Shown: positions 28,669-48,321 of the stretch, in pieces
How positions within the stretch are numbered: the stretch's first letter is position 1
How the letters are laid out: each line of letters opens with the position of its first letter
Source: Halomonas smyrnensis AAD6
Lineage (GTDB): Bacteria > Pseudomonadota > Gammaproteobacteria > Pseudomonadales > Halomonadaceae
DNA length: 54,751 bases
NCBI RefSeq assembly: GCF_000265245.1
Contig: NZ_AJKS02000020.1
Location: 1 to 54,751, forward strand
Direction of reading: 5' to 3'
Translations under genes and position numbers: made by a program
The notes under the pieces: generated by a model
What the model was told of the DNA's origin: nothing
Databases searched by the model: none
What the model saw: the letters and a program-made list of their open reading frames with translations, nothing else

Positions 28669-28986
28669 TTAGGCGTCGATCTGCGCTTGCGTCGACTTGT
28701 AGATACGTACCTTGGTACCGTCTTCCTGAACCTGGACGCCGACGCGATCTGCCTTACCGGTCTCCTGGTTGAAGATGGCCACGTTGGACGCGTGAATCGG
28801 AGCCTCGCGCTCGACGATACCGCCCTGATTACCCGCCATGGGATTGGGCTTGGTGTGACGCTTGATCATGTTCACACCGGACACGATGTAGCGGTCGTCC
28901 TGGAGGACGCGCTTCACGGTGCCACGCTTGCCCTTGTCTTTCCCGGCGATGACGACGACTTCGTCGTCACGTTTGATCTTTTGCAT
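28669..28986 (-). CDS. rplX: 50S ribosomal protein L24
   Basis: The 105-residue L24 begins [20 protein letters not shown], the KOW motif, followed by [20 protein letters not shown]. It starts 50S assembly and lies at the exit of the peptide tunnel. It starts 14 bp after rplN. No anomaly. Confidence 0.99.
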   Translation of the reverse strand: MQKIKRDDEVVVIAGKDKGKRGTVKRVLQDDRYIVSGVNMIKRHTKPNPMAGNQGGIVEREAPIHASNVAIFNQETGKADRVGVQVQEDGTKVRIYKSTQAQIDA

Positions 28987-29000
28987 ATCCGCCTCGCTCC

Positions 29001-29372
29001 TTACAGCACTTCAGGCGCCAAGGAAATGATCTTCATGAACTTCTCAGTACGAAGCTCACGGGTCACCGGACCGAAGATCCGGGTACCAATCGGCTGTTCG
29101 TTGGTGTTGTTCAACAGAACGGCCGCATTTCCATCGAAGCGGATCAGCGAACCGTCGTTACGACGGACGCCACTACGGGTGCGAACGACCACCGCTTTGA
29201 GGACCTGGCCTTTCTTGACCTTGCCACGCGGGATGGCTTCTTTCACCGTGACTTTGATGACGTCACCAACGCGGGCGTAGCGGCGGTGTGAACCGCCGAG
29301 CACCTTGATGCACTGCACCCGGCGCGCCCCGCTGTTGTCGGCGACATCCAGCATTGTCTGAGTCTGAATCAT
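29001..29372 (-). CDS. rplN: 50S ribosomal protein L14
   Basis: The 123-residue L14 has [40 protein letters not shown] and the C-terminal [18 protein letters not shown]. It forms an intersubunit bridge with 16S rRNA and is the docking site of the silencing factor RsfS. It opens the spc gene set, 52 bp after rpsQ; no separate promoter could be recognised in that gap. Confidence 0.99.
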   Translation of the reverse strand: MIQTQTMLDVADNSGARRVQCIKVLGGSHRRYARVGDVIKVTVKEAIPRGKVKKGQVLKAVVVRTRSGVRRNDGSLIRFDGNAAVLLNNTNEQPIGTRIFGPVTRELRTEKFMKIISLAPEVL

Positions 29373-29424
29373 CGGTTTTCTCCAAACCTAAACTGACTGC
29401 ACTGGTTCGACTGGCGTTTGCCGA

Positions 29425-29685
29425 TCAACCCTTGGCCTGTTCGAGAACTTCGACCAGGGCCCAGGCCTTTTTCTTCGACAGCGGACGGCTCTCCTGAATG
29501 GAGACCGTGTCGCCAGCCTTGGCCTGGTTCGCCTCGTCATGGGCGTGCAGCTTGGTGGAGCGCTTGACGTACTTGCCGTAGATCGGGTGGCGCTCACGAC
29601 GCTCGATCATCACAACGATGGACTTGTCCATCTTGTCGCTCACCACCTTACCGGTGAGCGTACGGGCTTTTTTCTCTTCGGCCAT
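29425..29685 (-). CDS. rpsQ: 30S ribosomal protein S17
   Basis: The 86-residue S17 has the OB-type fold with [40 protein letters not shown] and [20 protein letters not shown]. It starts at the ATG at 29685, 1 bp after the rpmC stop; a GTG at 29694 lies too close to the AGG ribosome-binding site. A primary 16S rRNA binder. Confidence 0.97.
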   Translation of the reverse strand: MAEEKKARTLTGKVVSDKMDKSIVVMIERRERHPIYGKYVKRSTKLHAHDEANQAKAGDTVSIQESRPLSKKKAWALVEVLEQAKG

Positions 29686-29686
29686 C

Positions 29687-29878
29687 TCAGACACCTGCCT
29701 TCTCGTTGAGCACAGTCTTCACCCGGGCGATATCCCGACGAACCTGCTTGAGCAGATGCGTCTGGCTGAGCTGGCCGGTGGCCTTCTGCATGCGCAGGTT
29801 GAACTGCTCGCGGAGGAGTTCGAGGAGCTGCTCCTTGAGCTGCTCTGCGGACTTTTCACGAATTTCCTGGGCTTTCAT
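29687..29878 (-). CDS. rpmC: 50S ribosomal protein L29
   Basis: The 63-residue L29 reads [20 protein letters not shown] with the family block [20 protein letters not shown]. The ATG overlaps the rplP stop by one base (TGATG), which couples translation. It sits at the tunnel exit beside L23 and contributes to binding of trigger factor and SRP. Confidence 0.98.
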   Translation of the reverse strand: MKAQEIREKSAEQLKEQLLELLREQFNLRMQKATGQLSQTHLLKQVRRDIARVKTVLNEKAGV

Positions 29879-30291
29879 CACATCACCGTCCGTTTCACAA
29901 AGGTGGTGGAGACCGGGAACTTCTGCGCGGCGAGACCAAATGCCTCGCGAGCCAGCTCCTCGGAAACGCCTTCGATCTCGTACAGGACACGGCCGGGCTG
30001 GATCTGCGCGACCCAGTACTCGACGGAGCCCTTACCCTTACCCATACGGACTTCCAACGGCTTCTTGGAAATCGGCTTGTCGGGGAAGACACGGATCCAG
30101 ATCTTGCCGCCACGCTTCACGTGACGCGTGATGGCACGACGACCGGCTTCGATCTGACGGGCGGTGACACGACCGCGGCCAGTGGCCTTGAGGCCGTATT
30201 CGCCGAAGCTCACCTTGCTACCGCGCTGCGCCAGGCCACGGTTGCGGCCCTTCTGCACCTTACGGAATTTCAAACGCTTGGGTTGTAACAT
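29878..30291 (-). CDS. rplP: 50S ribosomal protein L16
   Basis: The 137-residue L16 has [40 protein letters not shown] and VGKGKGS-like text ([20 protein letters not shown]). It organises the A-site region of 23S rRNA. It starts 15 bp after rpsC and overlaps rpmC by one base. The arginine hydroxylated in Escherichia coli L16 lies in the conserved KGSVEYWVA region. Confidence 0.99.
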   Translation of the reverse strand: MLQPKRLKFRKVQKGRNRGLAQRGSKVSFGEYGLKATGRGRVTARQIEAGRRAITRHVKRGGKIWIRVFPDKPISKKPLEVRMGKGKGSVEYWVAQIQPGRVLYEIEGVSEELAREAFGLAAQKFPVSTTFVKRTVM

Positions 30292-30306
30292 CGACTCGCT
30301 CTCCCC

Positions 30307-31005
30307 TTACTTGGAACCTTTCTTCTTGGAGGGCGCGCTCTGCGGCTGCTTGGCCTTGGCGCGGACCTCCTCGATGCCCCCGAGGATTTCACCCTTGAAG
30401 ACCCAGACCTTGACACCGATGATGCCGTAGGTGGTCTTGGCCTCGTAGGTGGCGTAGTCGATGTCCGCACGCAGGGTGTGCAGCGGCACGCGACCTTCGC
30501 GATACCATTCGGTGCGGGCGATCTCGGCACCGCCGAGACGGCCGGAGAGCTGCACCTTGATACCGCCGGCGCCCAGGCGCATGGCGTTCTGGACGGAGCG
30601 CTTCATGGCGCGGCGGAACATGACGCGACGCTCGAGCTGGCCGGCGATGTTCTGCGCGACGAGCTGGGCGTCCAGCTCCGGCTTGCGAACTTCCTCGATG
30701 TTGACGTGAACGGGCACGCCCATCATCTGAGTGACTTCGCGACGCAGCTTGTCGACGTCCTCGCCCTTCTTGCCAATCACGATGCCCGGACGGGCGGTGT
30801 GAATGGTCACGCGGGCGTTGTTGGCCGGACGCTCGATGGTGATCTTGCTGACAGAGGCGTTCTTGAGACGCTCTTCCAGGAAGCTACGCACCTCGAGGTC
30901 GTTGTTCAGCTTATCGGCATAGGCGCCGCGCTCGGCATACCAGACCGAGGTATGGTCCTTGACGATACCCAGGCGAATGCCTGTCGGATTGACTTTCTGA
31001 CCCAT
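30307..31005 (-). CDS. rpsC: 30S ribosomal protein S3
   Basis: The 232-residue S3 has [20 protein letters not shown], the KH domain with [20 protein letters not shown], and [19 protein letters not shown]. It forms the mRNA entry channel with S4 and S5. It starts 11 bp after rplV. The C-terminus is lysine-rich ([10 protein letters not shown]). Confidence 0.99.
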   Translation of the reverse strand: MGQKVNPTGIRLGIVKDHTSVWYAERGAYADKLNNDLEVRSFLEERLKNASVSKITIERPANNARVTIHTARPGIVIGKKGEDVDKLRREVTQMMGVPVHVNIEEVRKPELDAQLVAQNIAGQLERRVMFRRAMKRSVQNAMRLGAGGIKVQLSGRLGGAEIARTEWYREGRVPLHTLRADIDYATYEAKTTYGIIGVKVWVFKGEILGGIEEVRAKAKQPQSAPSKKKGSK

Positions 31006-31016
31006 CTGGTCGACTC

Positions 31017-31349
31017 CTACTTCTCGGCTACCTTGACGGTGATGTGGCAGGTGCGCTTCAGAATGCGATCCGCACGGCCCTTGGCGCGCGGACGGATGCG
31101 CTTGAGCGTCATGCCCTCATCGACGCAGATGGTCGAGACACGCAGCTCGTCGATATCCATGCCGTTGTTTTCTTCCGCGTTCGCGATGGCGGACTGCAGC
31201 ACCTTCTTGACCAGCTTCGCTGCCTTCTTCGGGGAGAAGGTCAGCAGGTCGAGTGCTTCGGCGACCGGCTTACCGCGCACCTGGTCAGCCACCAAACGGG
31301 CCTTCTGGGCGGATAAGCTAGCGCCACGCAGCTTTGCTGTGACTTCCAT
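31017..31349 (-). CDS. rplV: 50S ribosomal protein L22
   Basis: The 110-residue L22 has [40 protein letters not shown] and the tunnel hairpin near [20 protein letters not shown]. Its loop lines the peptide-exit tunnel and is a macrolide-resistance site; no insertion or deletion is evident there. It starts 18 bp after rpsS. Confidence 0.99.
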   Translation of the reverse strand: MEVTAKLRGASLSAQKARLVADQVRGKPVAEALDLLTFSPKKAAKLVKKVLQSAIANAEENNGMDIDELRVSTICVDEGMTLKRIRPRAKGRADRILKRTCHITVKVAEK

Positions 31350-31367
31350 CTCTAATCCTCTCTCGGC

Positions 31368-31643
31368 TTACCGTTTGGCTTTCTTGTCCGCCGCGTGACC
31401 GCGATAGGTGCGGGTGGCAGCGAATTCGCCCAGCTTGTGGCCAACCATTTCCTCGGAGACGTGCACCGGGACGTGTTGGCGACCGTTATGGACCGCAATG
31501 GTGAGCCCGACCATGTTGGGCAGGATCATGGAGCGACGCGACCAGGTCTTGATCGGTTTGCGTTCGCCCTTCTCCACTGCAGTCTCAACCTTCTTCAGCA
31601 GATGAAGGTCAATAAAAGGACCTTTCTTCAGTGAACGTGGCAC
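31368..31643 (-). CDS. rpsS: 30S ribosomal protein S19
   Basis: The 91-residue S19 has [40 protein letters not shown] and the C-terminal [20 protein letters not shown]. It forms a complex with S13 in the 30S head. It starts 33 bp after rplB. Standard. Confidence 0.99.
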   Translation of the reverse strand: MPRSLKKGPFIDLHLLKKVETAVEKGERKPIKTWSRRSMILPNMVGLTIAVHNGRQHVPVHVSEEMVGHKLGEFAATRTYRGHAADKKAKR

Positions 31644-31676
31644 AGCCGTTACCTCTTAATGTCTTGGCGTGGGATC

Positions 31677-32507
31677 TTATTTCCGGGCCTTGCGGCGACG
31701 GACGATCAGCTTGTCGGTGCGCTTGTTCTTGCGGGTCTTGTGGCCCTTGGTGGGCATACCCCACGGAGACACCGGATGACGACCACCGCTGGTGCGGCCT
31801 TCACCACCACCGTGCGGGTGATCCACCGGGTTCATGGCCACACCGCGAACGGTCGGGCGCACGCCTTTCCAGCGCTTCGCACCGGCCTTGCCAAGCTGAC
31901 GCAGGCTGTGCTCGGAGTTGCTCACCTCACCCAGGGTCGCGCGGCACTCGGCCAGCACCTTGCGCATCTCGCCGGAGCGCAGACGCAGGGTGGCGTAGTT
32001 GCCTTCACGGGCCACCAGCTGGGCGCTGGTGCCGGCACTGCGAGCGATCTGAGCACCCTTGCCGGGCTTCAGCTCGATGCAGTGCACGGTGGAACCCAGC
32101 GGGATGTTGCGCAGCGGCAGGGCGTTGCCCTTCTTGATCGCTGCATTCACGCCGGACTCGAGACGGTCGCCGGCTTTCACACCGCGCGGAGCGATGATGT
32201 AGCGACGCTCGCCGTCCATGTACTTCAGCAGCGCGATGTGGGCGCTACGGTTCGGATCGTGCTCCAGGCGCTCGACGACGGCGGGAATGCCATCCTTGGT
32301 GCGCTTGAAGTCGATGATCCGGTAGTGCTGACGGTGACCACCGCCCACGTGGCGGGTGGTGATGCGACCGTAGTTGTTACGGCCACCGGACTTGGACTGC
32401 TTTTCGAGCAGCGGCGCGTACGCGCGGCCCTTGTGCAGCTCATCGCCGACGATCTTGATGACGTGGCGACGACCGGCGGAAGTAGGTTTAGTCTTGACGA
32501 TTGCCAT
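31677..32507 (-). CDS. rplB: 50S ribosomal protein L2
   Basis: The 276-residue L2 has [40 protein letters not shown] and the C-terminal [20 protein letters not shown], which carries the histidine near the peptidyl-transferase centre. It is essential for subunit joining. It starts 17 bp after rplW. Length is a few residues above that of Escherichia coli. Confidence 0.99.
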   Translation of the reverse strand: MAIVKTKPTSAGRRHVIKIVGDELHKGRAYAPLLEKQSKSGGRNNYGRITTRHVGGGHRQHYRIIDFKRTKDGIPAVVERLEHDPNRSAHIALLKYMDGERRYIIAPRGVKAGDRLESGVNAAIKKGNALPLRNIPLGSTVHCIELKPGKGAQIARSAGTSAQLVAREGNYATLRLRSGEMRKVLAECRATLGEVSNSEHSLRQLGKAGAKRWKGVRPTVRGVAMNPVDHPHGGGEGRTSGGRHPVSPWGMPTKGHKTRKNKRTDKLIVRRRKARK

Positions 32508-32524
32508 GATCCGTGCTCCTGCCT

Positions 32525-32821
32525 TTACTCGGCGCCAGAGAAGTCTTCGAGCGTCTCGCCGGCGGCCAGGGTGACGTACGCCTTGCGATAGCCTTTACGG
32601 AGACCGGTGCCATGCGCGGTGCGCTTGGTCTTGCCCTTGACGTTCAGGACCTGAACGCTGTCGACCTTCTTGCCGAACAGTTCCTGCACGGCGGTCTTGA
32701 TCTCGGGCTTGGTCGCGTCGCTTGCCACCTTGAACACGTACTGGTTGCGCTCGGCGGCCATGGCGGCCTTCTCGGTCACGTGCGGACCCAGCAGCACCTT
32801 GAATACACGTTCCTGGTTCAT
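32525..32821 (-). CDS. rplW: 50S ribosomal protein L23
   Basis: The 98-residue L23 has [20 protein letters not shown], then [20 protein letters not shown] and [20 protein letters not shown]. It is the docking site for trigger factor and SRP at the tunnel exit. The ATG overlaps the rplD stop by 4 bp (ATGA). Confidence 0.99.
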   Translation of the reverse strand: MNQERVFKVLLGPHVTEKAAMAAERNQYVFKVASDATKPEIKTAVQELFGKKVDSVQVLNVKGKTKRTAHGTGLRKGYRKAYVTLAAGETLEDFSGAE

Positions 32822-33426
32822 GCCAGCTTCTCCTCGAATTTACGCAGAGCGGAGACGGTGGCCAGGACCTTGTCGAAGGCAACCAGGCTCACCGGGTCGG
32901 CGGCAGCGACGTCCACGACATCCACGTTGGGGATGTTGCGGGCGGCGAGGTACAGATTCTCGTCGACCTCTTCGGTGACGATCAGCACCTTGTCCTCGAG
33001 GCCCAGCTCGTTGAGCTTGGCGACCAGCTGCTTGGTCTTGGGGGTCTCGACGGCGAAGGCGTCGACGGCCACCAGACGCTCCTGGCGCACGAGCTCGGAA
33101 AGGATCGAGCGCATGGCCGCACGGTACATCTTGCGGTTGACCTTCTGGGTGTAGTCCTGCGGACGAGCCGCGAAGGTCACGCCGCCAGCACGCCAGATCG
33201 GCGAGCGGATAGTACCGGCGCGGGCACGACCGGTGCCCTTCTGACGCCACGGCTTCTTGCCGCCGCCACGCACGTCGGAACGGTTCTTCTGGGCGCGGGT
33301 GCCCTGACGACCACCGGCCAGATAGGCGGTGACGACCTGGTGCACGAGTGCTTCGTTGAACTCTTTGCCAAAGGTGGCTTCGGCGACTTCGACGGTGCCG
33401 CCAGCACCTGCAAGATTCAGATTCAT
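32818..33426 (-). CDS. rplD: 50S ribosomal protein L4
   Basis: The 202-residue L4 has the tunnel-loop segment [20 protein letters not shown] and the C-terminal region [20 protein letters not shown]. In Escherichia coli L4 represses the S10 operon through the long rpsJ leader; here the promoter lies close to rpsJ, so the same control looks unlikely. It starts 14 bp after rplC and overlaps rplW by 4 bp. Confidence 0.99.
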   Translation of the reverse strand: MNLNLAGAGGTVEVAEATFGKEFNEALVHQVVTAYLAGGRQGTRAQKNRSDVRGGGKKPWRQKGTGRARAGTIRSPIWRAGGVTFAARPQDYTQKVNRKMYRAAMRSILSELVRQERLVAVDAFAVETPKTKQLVAKLNELGLEDKVLIVTEEVDENLYLAARNIPNVDVVDVAAADPVSLVAFDKVLATVSALRKFEEKLA

Positions 33427-33440
33427 CGGTAAATTCCCCT

Positions 33441-34079
33441 TCAGCCTGCTTTGACGGCGCTGCGCACGATGACATCACTGCCGGTGGCACCGGGCACGGC
33501 ACCCTTGACCAGCAGCAGATTACGCTCGGCGTCGACACGGACGACTTCCAGGCTCTGGACGGTGCAACGCTCGTTGCCGAGCTGACCGGCCATCTTCTTG
33601 CCCTTGAACACGCGACCCGGGGTCTGGCACATGCCGATGGAACCCGGTGCACGGTGGGCCAGGGAGTTACCGTGGCTGTTGTCCTGGGTACGGAAGTTCC
33701 AGCGCTTCACGGCGCCCTGGAAACCCTTACCCTTGGAGGAGCCGGTCACGTCGATCTTCTGACCAGCCTCGAAGAGGGATACGGTGAGTTCGCCGCCCAC
33801 TTCCGGAGCCTCGACGCCTTCGTCCAGGCGGAACTCCATCAGCGAACGACCAGCCTCAACGCCGGCTTTCGCGAATTGACCGGCTTGGGCCTTGGAGAGA
33901 TGCTTGGCCTTGCGGGAACCGGTTGTCACCTGCACCGCGGCATAGCCGTCGGACTCGACGGTCTTGACGCGAGTCACGCGGTTCGGATCAACCTCGATCA
34001 CGGTCACGGGCACTGAGGCGCCGTCTTCGGTAAAGACACGGGTCATCCCGGCCTTCGTACCGACCAAACCGATAGTCAT
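33441..34079 (-). CDS. rplC: 50S ribosomal protein L3
   Basis: The 212-residue L3 has [40 protein letters not shown] and [20 protein letters not shown]. One of the first proteins in 50S assembly, it reaches the peptidyl-transferase centre. The ATG at 34079 follows AAAGGAG; an upstream in-frame extension was rejected. The 154-bp gap to rpsJ is wider than usual and holds no recognised element. Confidence 0.99.
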   Translation of the reverse strand: MTIGLVGTKAGMTRVFTEDGASVPVTVIEVDPNRVTRVKTVESDGYAAVQVTTGSRKAKHLSKAQAGQFAKAGVEAGRSLMEFRLDEGVEAPEVGGELTVSLFEAGQKIDVTGSSKGKGFQGAVKRWNFRTQDNSHGNSLAHRAPGSIGMCQTPGRVFKGKKMAGQLGNERCTVQSLEVVRVDAERNLLLVKGAVPGATGSDVIVRSAVKAG

Positions 34080-34233
34080 TACTACGTCTCCTTTAGTGTA
34101 CGGGGCTATCACCCGCTATGGCTGCCCTTTCCAGAGCATTCCACTAGCACGTTGTATGGCGCCATCCCGGCGCGGCGGCTGCTGCCTGTGCGAACTTCCG
34201 ACAGGCGCTGGGCCGCAAGTGTCTAGTGTGGTA

Positions 34234-34545
34234 TCAGTCGAGCTTGATCTGCACGTCCACGCCGGCGGCGAGGTCGAGCTTCATCAGTGCATCAACGGTC
34301 TTCTCGGTCGGCTCGACGATATCGAGCACACGCTTGTGAGTACGAATCTCGTACTGATCACGGGCGTCCTTGTTCACGTGCGGAGAGATCAGCACGGTGT
34401 AACGCTCGCGATTGGTCGGCAGAGGAATCGGACCCCGCACCTGGGCGCCGGTACGCTTGGCGGTATCAACGATCTCCGCGGCGGACTGGTCGATCAGGCG
34501 GTGGTCGAAGGCCTTCAACCGAATGCGAATCTTCTGGTTCTGCAT
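34234..34545 (-). CDS. rpsJ: 30S ribosomal protein S10
   Basis: The 103-residue S10 has [40 protein letters not shown] and [20 protein letters not shown]. It works in the 30S head and also as NusE in antitermination. It leads the S10 operon, about 65 bp downstream of a near-consensus promoter. That leader is far shorter than the 172-nt L4-responsive leader of Escherichia coli. Confidence 0.99.
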   Translation of the reverse strand: MQNQKIRIRLKAFDHRLIDQSAAEIVDTAKRTGAQVRGPIPLPTNRERYTVLISPHVNKDARDQYEIRTHKRVLDIVEPTEKTVDALMKLDLAAGVDVQIKLD

Positions 34546-34609
34546 TTGCCCTAAACTCCAATGGATCTTGACGGCGCGAGCCGTCAACCCACGCATTCAA
34601 AGGATGCGC

Positions 34610-34638
34610 ATTATAGGCGCGCCGCCGTCGAGAGTCAA
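34610..34638 (-). promoter_or_regulatory. Promoter of the S10 operon
   Basis: On the minus strand TTGACT (34638-34633) and TATAAT (34615-34610) are separated by 17 bp, matching sigma-70 in 11 of 12 positions. It lies between the tuf terminator and rpsJ. Confidence 0.9.
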
Positions 34639-34660
34639 ACCCCTCGTGACGGTGCGCAGA

Positions 34661-34686
34661 AAGGGGGCTCCGCAAGGAGCCCCCTT
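34661..34686 (-). terminator. Terminator after tuf
   Basis: AAGGGGGCTCC (34661-34671) pairs with GGAGCCCCCTT (34676-34686) around a GCAA loop. On the minus strand it is followed by TCTGCGCA after TT, so the U tract is short. It lies 24 bp past the tuf stop and separates the str and S10 operons. Confidence 0.75.
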
Positions 34687-34709
34687 CGATCGTTCGATCA
34701 GCGTAATGC

Positions 34710-35903
<1,194 letters not shown>

Positions 35904-35932
35904 TGCTATGACCTCTTTACGTTAGCTAACGG

Positions 35933-38053
35933 TTAACCGTTCTGGTTGATGACGGCTTCAACGACGCTGTTCGGCGCCTCTTCGTAATCCGCGAACTCCA
36001 TGGTGTAGCTCGCGCGGCCCTGGGTCTGAGAGCGCAGGTCGGTTGCGTAACCGAACATCTCAGCCAGCGGAACGGTGGCGCGGATGACCTTGCCCGCAGG
36101 CGAGTCGTCCATACCCTGGACCAGGCCACGGCGACGGTTCAGGTCGCCCATGACGTCCCCCATGAATTCCTCGGGAGTCACGACTTCGACCTTCATCACC
36201 GGCTCGAGGAGCACGGCCTTGGCCTTGGGTGCGCCTTCCTTGATCGCCATGGAAGAGGCGACCTTGAACGCGGTCTCGTTAGAGTCCACGTCGTGGTAGG
36301 AACCGTCGAACAGCGTGACCTTGACGTCAATCATCGGGTAGCCCGCGATGACACCGTTCTGGAGCTGCTCATAGGCCCCTTTCTCGACGGCCGGCACGTA
36401 TTCCTTCGGAACCACACCGCCGACGATCTCGGAAGCGAATTTGAAGTTCATCTCTTCATCTTCGCCCTTGTCCTCGGCCGTCAACGGCTCGATGCGCAGG
36501 ATAACGTGACCGTACTGACCGCGACCACCGGACTGGCGAACGAACTTGCCTTCCTGCTCGACGCTCTGACGGATGGTTTCGCGGTAGGCAACCTGCGGCT
36601 TGCCGATGTTGGCCTCCACCTTGAACTCGCGACGCATGCGGTCGACGATGATGTCCAGGTGCAGCTCGCCCATGCCGGAGATGATGGTCTGGCCGGTTTC
36701 CTCGTCGGTCTTGACCTGGAAGGACGGATCCTCCTGGGCCAGCTTGCCGAGGGCGACGCCCATCTTCTCCTGGTCGGCCTTGGACTTCGGCTCCACGGCC
36801 ACGGAGATCACCGGATCCGGGAACTCCATGCGCTCGAGAATGATCTTGTCATTCAGGTCGCACAGGGTGTCACCGGTGGTGACGTCCTTCAGGCCGATGC
36901 AGGCGGCGATGTCGCCGGCCAGCACTTCCTTGATCTCCTCGCGGGAGTTGGAGTGCATCTGCACGATACGGCCGACGCGCTCCTTCTTCTGCTTGACGGA
37001 GTTGTAGACGCTGTCGCCGGACTTCAGCACGCCGGAGTAGACGCGGATGAAGGTCAGGGTGCCGACGAACGGGTCGGTGGCGATCTTGAACGCCAGAGAC
37101 GCGAACGGCGCGCTGTCATCGGCCTCACGAGTGGCGATGGTGCCGTCCTTGTCGTCCAGCTCACCCTCGATGGCCTTGACCTCGGTCGGAGACGGCATGT
37201 ACTCGATCACGCCATCCAGAACCGCCTGCACGCCCTTGTTCTTGAACGCGGAGCCACAGGTGACCAGCACGATCTCGTTGTCGAGGGTACGACGACGCAG
37301 GCCGGCCTTGATCTCCTCCTCGGAGAGGTCGCCTTCCTCGAGGTACTTCTCCATCAGCTCTTCGGAGGCCTCGGCGGCGGACTCGACCATGTGCTCGCGG
37401 TATTCCGCGGCCTTGTCCTGCAGATCGGCAGGAATGTCGACCAGCTCGTAGTTCATCCCGAAGTTGGCTTCATCCCACTGGATGGCCTTCATCTGGATGA
37501 GGTCGATCACGCCCTTGAACTCGTCCTCGGCACCCCAGTTGATCTGGATCGGCACGACGTTGGCGCCCAGCTTGTCTTTCAGCTGGTTGACGACCATGAA
37601 GAAGTCGGCACCGGCACGGTCCATCTTGTTGACGAACACCATGCGCGGGACTTCGTACTTGTTGGCCTGACGCCAGACGGTCTCGGTCTGCGGCTGCACA
37701 CCGGAGGAACCGCACAGCACGACGACCGCACCGTCGAGCACACGCAGGGAACGCTCGACCTCGATGGTGAAGTCAACGTGCCCAGGGGTGTCGATGATGT
37801 TGATGCGGTGCTCATCGAACTGCTTGTTCATGCCCTGCCAGAAGCAGGTGGTCGCCGCGGAGGTGATCGTAATGCCACGCTCCTGCTCCTGCTGCATCCA
37901 GTCCATGGTGGCGGCGCCCTCATGGACCTCGCCGACCTTGTGGGACAGACCGGTGTAGAACAGGACACGCTCGGTAGTGGTAGTCTTACCGGCGTCGACG
38001 TGGGCCACGATACCGATATTGCGGTAACGCTTGAGCGGAGTCTTGCGAGCCAC
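35933..38053 (-). CDS. fusA: Elongation factor G
   Basis: The 706-residue translocase has G1 [19 protein letters not shown], the switch [32 protein letters not shown] and [10 protein letters not shown]. Domain IV shows [15 protein letters not shown]. It moves tRNA and mRNA after peptide bond formation and recycles ribosomes with RRF. It lies between rpsG (30 bp) and tuf (29 bp). The conserved EF-G form; any second EF-G is outside the window. Confidence 0.99.
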   Translation of the reverse strand: MARKTPLKRYRNIGIVAHVDAGKTTTTERVLFYTGLSHKVGEVHEGAATMDWMQQEQERGITITSAATTCFWQGMNKQFDEHRINIIDTPGHVDFTIEVERSLRVLDGAVVVLCGSSGVQPQTETVWRQANKYEVPRMVFVNKMDRAGADFFMVVNQLKDKLGANVVPIQINWGAEDEFKGVIDLIQMKAIQWDEANFGMNYELVDIPADLQDKAAEYREHMVESAAEASEELMEKYLEEGDLSEEEIKAGLRRRTLDNEIVLVTCGSAFKNKGVQAVLDGVIEYMPSPTEVKAIEGELDDKDGTIATREADDSAPFASLAFKIATDPFVGTLTFIRVYSGVLKSGDSVYNSVKQKKERVGRIVQMHSNSREEIKEVLAGDIAACIGLKDVTTGDTLCDLNDKIILERMEFPDPVISVAVEPKSKADQEKMGVALGKLAQEDPSFQVKTDEETGQTIISGMGELHLDIIVDRMRREFKVEANIGKPQVAYRETIRQSVEQEGKFVRQSGGRGQYGHVILRIEPLTAEDKGEDEEMNFKFASEIVGGVVPKEYVPAVEKGAYEQLQNGVIAGYPMIDVKVTLFDGSYHDVDSNETAFKVASSMAIKEGAPKAKAVLLEPVMKVEVVTPEEFMGDVMGDLNRRRGLVQGMDDSPAGKVIRATVPLAEMFGYATDLRSQTQGRASYTMEFADYEEAPNSVVEAVINQNG

Positions 38054-38083
38054 GATGTAACTCCCGTTGGTTGGCGGTGCGGT

Positions 38084-38554
38084 TTAGAAGCGGTAGTGAG
38101 AGAAGGCCTTGTTGGCCTCTGCCATGCGATGCACGTCTTCACGCTTCTTGACGGCCGAACCCTTGCCTTCGGCGGCATCCAGCATTTCGCCAGCCAGACG
38201 CTGCACCATGGTCTTCTCACCGCGACGACGTGCGGCGTCCACCAGCCAACGCATGGCCAGCGCCTGACGGCGAGACGGACGCACTTCGACCGGCACCTGA
38301 TAGGTCGCACCGCCGACGCGGCGAGACTTCACCTCGACCATGGGCTGGATGGTTTCCAGCGCCTTGTCGAAGATCTCCAGCGGCTCTTCGTTGGAACGAT
38401 CGGCAACCCTGTCCAGCGCACCATAGACGATGCGCTCAGCTACGGACTTCTTGCCGCTGATCATCAGGTGGTTCATGAACTTCGCCAGGCGCTCGGATCC
38501 GAACTTGGGATCCGGGAGGATCTCGCGCTTGGCCGCAACTCTTCTTCTAGGCAT
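38084..38554 (-). CDS. rpsG: 30S ribosomal protein S7
   Basis: The 156-residue S7 has [24 protein letters not shown]-type loop text [20 protein letters not shown] and the C-terminal [13 protein letters not shown]. It starts 30S head assembly and, in Escherichia coli, represses the str operon by binding the rpsL-rpsG gap. Here that gap is 131 bp, long enough for such a site, but it was not folded. Confidence 0.99.
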   Translation of the reverse strand: MPRRRVAAKREILPDPKFGSERLAKFMNHLMISGKKSVAERIVYGALDRVADRSNEEPLEIFDKALETIQPMVEVKSRRVGGATYQVPVEVRPSRRQALAMRWLVDAARRRGEKTMVQRLAGEMLDAAEGKGSAVKKREDVHRMAEANKAFSHYRF

Positions 38555-38685
38555 GATAAGCCCTCTTCCGAAGGGTCCTTCAGGTAAACCCGAGACGACC
38601 GGATGGGCGCTCGACCTTACTCTTATCAGACCGTGTCAATATCAATGTTCTGGTGTGGCCGTAGCCGGTAACGCTGCGCGGAGGC

Positions 38686-39060
38686 TTAGGCCTTCGGACG
38701 CTTGGTACCGTACTTGGAACGACCCTGCTTACGGTTCTGGACGCCGGAGGTATCCAGGGCACCGCGAACGGTGTGGTAACGGACACCCGGAAGGTCCTTC
38801 ACTCGACCGCCACGGATCAGGACCACGGAGTGCTCCTGGAGGTTGTGGCCTTCACCGCCGATGTAGGAAGACACCTCGAAGCCGTTGGTCAGGCGCACAC
38901 GGCAGACCTTACGCAGAGCCGAGTTCGGCTTCTTCGGGGTGGTGGTGTAGACGCGGGTGCAAACGCCGCGCTTCTGCGGGCAGGCCTGCAGCGCAGGCAC
39001 GTCGCTCTTGGCGGCCTGGCGCTTGCGCGGCTTGCGCACGAGCTGATTGATGGTAGCCAT
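38686..39060 (-). CDS. rpsL: 30S ribosomal protein S12
   Basis: The 124-residue S12 has [20 protein letters not shown], the decoding loop [20 protein letters not shown] and [20 protein letters not shown]. The lysines altered in streptomycin-resistant mutants (in PKKPNS and RVKDLP) are wild type. It leads the str operon behind its own promoter at 39.2 kb. Confidence 0.99.
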   Translation of the reverse strand: MATINQLVRKPRKRQAAKSDVPALQACPQKRGVCTRVYTTTPKKPNSALRKVCRVRLTNGFEVSSYIGGEGHNLQEHSVVLIRGGRVKDLPGVRYHTVRGALDTSGVQNRKQGRSKYGTKRPKA

Positions 39061-39172
39061 TTATCGCTCCAAATGGGTTGCCTTGGCGGAAGCGAGTAGC
39101 CGTTCGCTTCCTGTCTTGCGTTCCTCTTCACCAATGGCGCGGGCGCACCCGCCCCACTGTTAAAGGCTGCGC

Positions 39173-39202
39173 ATTCTAATGGCTGACGCCATGCACCGTC
39201 AA
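39173..39202 (-). promoter_or_regulatory. Promoter of the str operon
   Basis: On the minus strand TTGACG (39202-39197) and TAGAAT (39178-39173) are 18 bp apart, about 115 bp before the rpsL ATG. The -35 box touches the hairpin that follows rpoC. Confidence 0.75.
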
Positions 39203-39230
39203 GCGCGGCGCCCCGAGGAGCGCCGCACTT
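39201..39230 (-). terminator. Hairpin after rpoC
   Basis: GCGGCGC and GCGCCGC form the core of a stem spanning 39201-39230, with flanking AAG/CTT pairing, 14 bp past the rpoC stop. No real U tract follows. It may be a partial terminator between the rpl-rpo and str operons. Confidence 0.5.
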
Positions 39231-39243
39231 GGGGCCGTGGACG

Positions 39244-43461
<4,218 letters not shown>

Positions 43462-43547
43462 GGGTCGGCTCCGTTGCGGAGTTGTCATGGGCGGGGGCGC
43501 GCACGCCCCCGCGGACCGTCATTACTGCGAAGCGCCTAGCGGCAGCC

Positions 43548-47627
<4,080 letters not shown>

Positions 47628-47680
47628 CTGTATTCCCCAGCTTGTTCACCATGGGTGACCGATGCGTGTCGGCGCCACCC

Positions 47681-47737
47681 GACGGACGCGGCTCCGTCAG
47701 GCGCTGACGGCAAGCCCCCGGAGGGAGGCTCGCCGTC
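47681..47737 (-). other. Two hairpins in the rpoB leader
   Basis: GACGGA/TCCGTC (47681-47698) and GACGGC/GCCGTC with further pairing (47706-47737) form adjacent stems 54-110 bp upstream of the rpoB ATG, downstream of the attenuator. In enterobacteria an RNase III processing site lies in the rplL-rpoB gap; these stems are candidates for a similar role. Confidence 0.45.
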
Positions 47738-47786
47738 GGAATTCGGCTAGCGGAGGCCCGAGGGGCGTACCGCCTAGCGACAACAG

Positions 47787-47820
47787 AAAAAGGCCGGCAG
47801 CGGGTGTCCCGCCACCAGCC
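47787..47820 (-). terminator. Attenuator between rplL and rpoB
   Basis: On the minus strand a 13-bp stem (47820-47808 with 47804-47792, including G-U pairs) closes around ACA and is followed by five T (47791-47787). It lies 40 bp past the rplL stop and 160 bp before rpoB. It should end part of the transcripts, giving more L7/L12 than RNA polymerase, as known in Escherichia coli. Confidence 0.8.
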
Positions 47821-47860
47821 ATGGAAGCTTACGCAGCGCGTGAAGCCATGGGCACAAGGA

Positions 47861-48232
47861 TTACTTGAGCTCCACGCTCGCGCCGGCTTCTTCCAGCTTG
47901 GTCTTGGCTTCTTCGGCGTCTTCCTTGGACATGCCTTCCTTCAGGGTAGCCGGGACGCCGTCGACGGCACCCTTGGCTTCCTTCAGGCCCAGACCGGTGA
48001 TCTCGCGGACGGCCTTGATGACGTTGACCTTCTTGTCACCAGCGGCGGTCAGGACGAGGTCGAACTCGGTCTGTTCTTCGGCAGCAGCGGCTTCACCGCC
48101 ACCCGGGCCAGCGACGACAGCAGCAGCGGCGGTCACGCCGAACTTCTCTTCCATCGCTTCGATCAGCTCGGCGACTTCCATCACGGACATGTCGGCGACG
48201 GCGTTGATGATGTCTTCTTTGGTCAGTGCCAT
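47861..48232 (-). CDS. rplL: 50S ribosomal protein L7/L12
   Basis: The 123-residue stalk protein has [20 protein letters not shown], an alanine-rich hinge ([20 protein letters not shown]) and the factor-binding domain [20 protein letters not shown]. It is present in multiple copies per ribosome and recruits GTPase factors. The ATG at 48232 (AGGAACGTGAAA upstream) is preferred over a GTG two codons earlier. It is followed by the attenuator. Confidence 0.99.
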   Translation of the reverse strand: MALTKEDIINAVADMSVMEVAELIEAMEEKFGVTAAAAVVAGPGGGEAAAAEEQTEFDLVLTAAGDKKVNVIKAVREITGLGLKEAKGAVDGVPATLKEGMSKEDAEEAKTKLEEAGASVELK

Positions 48233-48321
48233 TTTCACGTTCCTAACTTTGCGGGAGTCTCGGCGGGCCGACGACTCGGTGATTCAATATTCGATTCGCG
48301 AGAGGAGGTCGAGTTCGCCGT

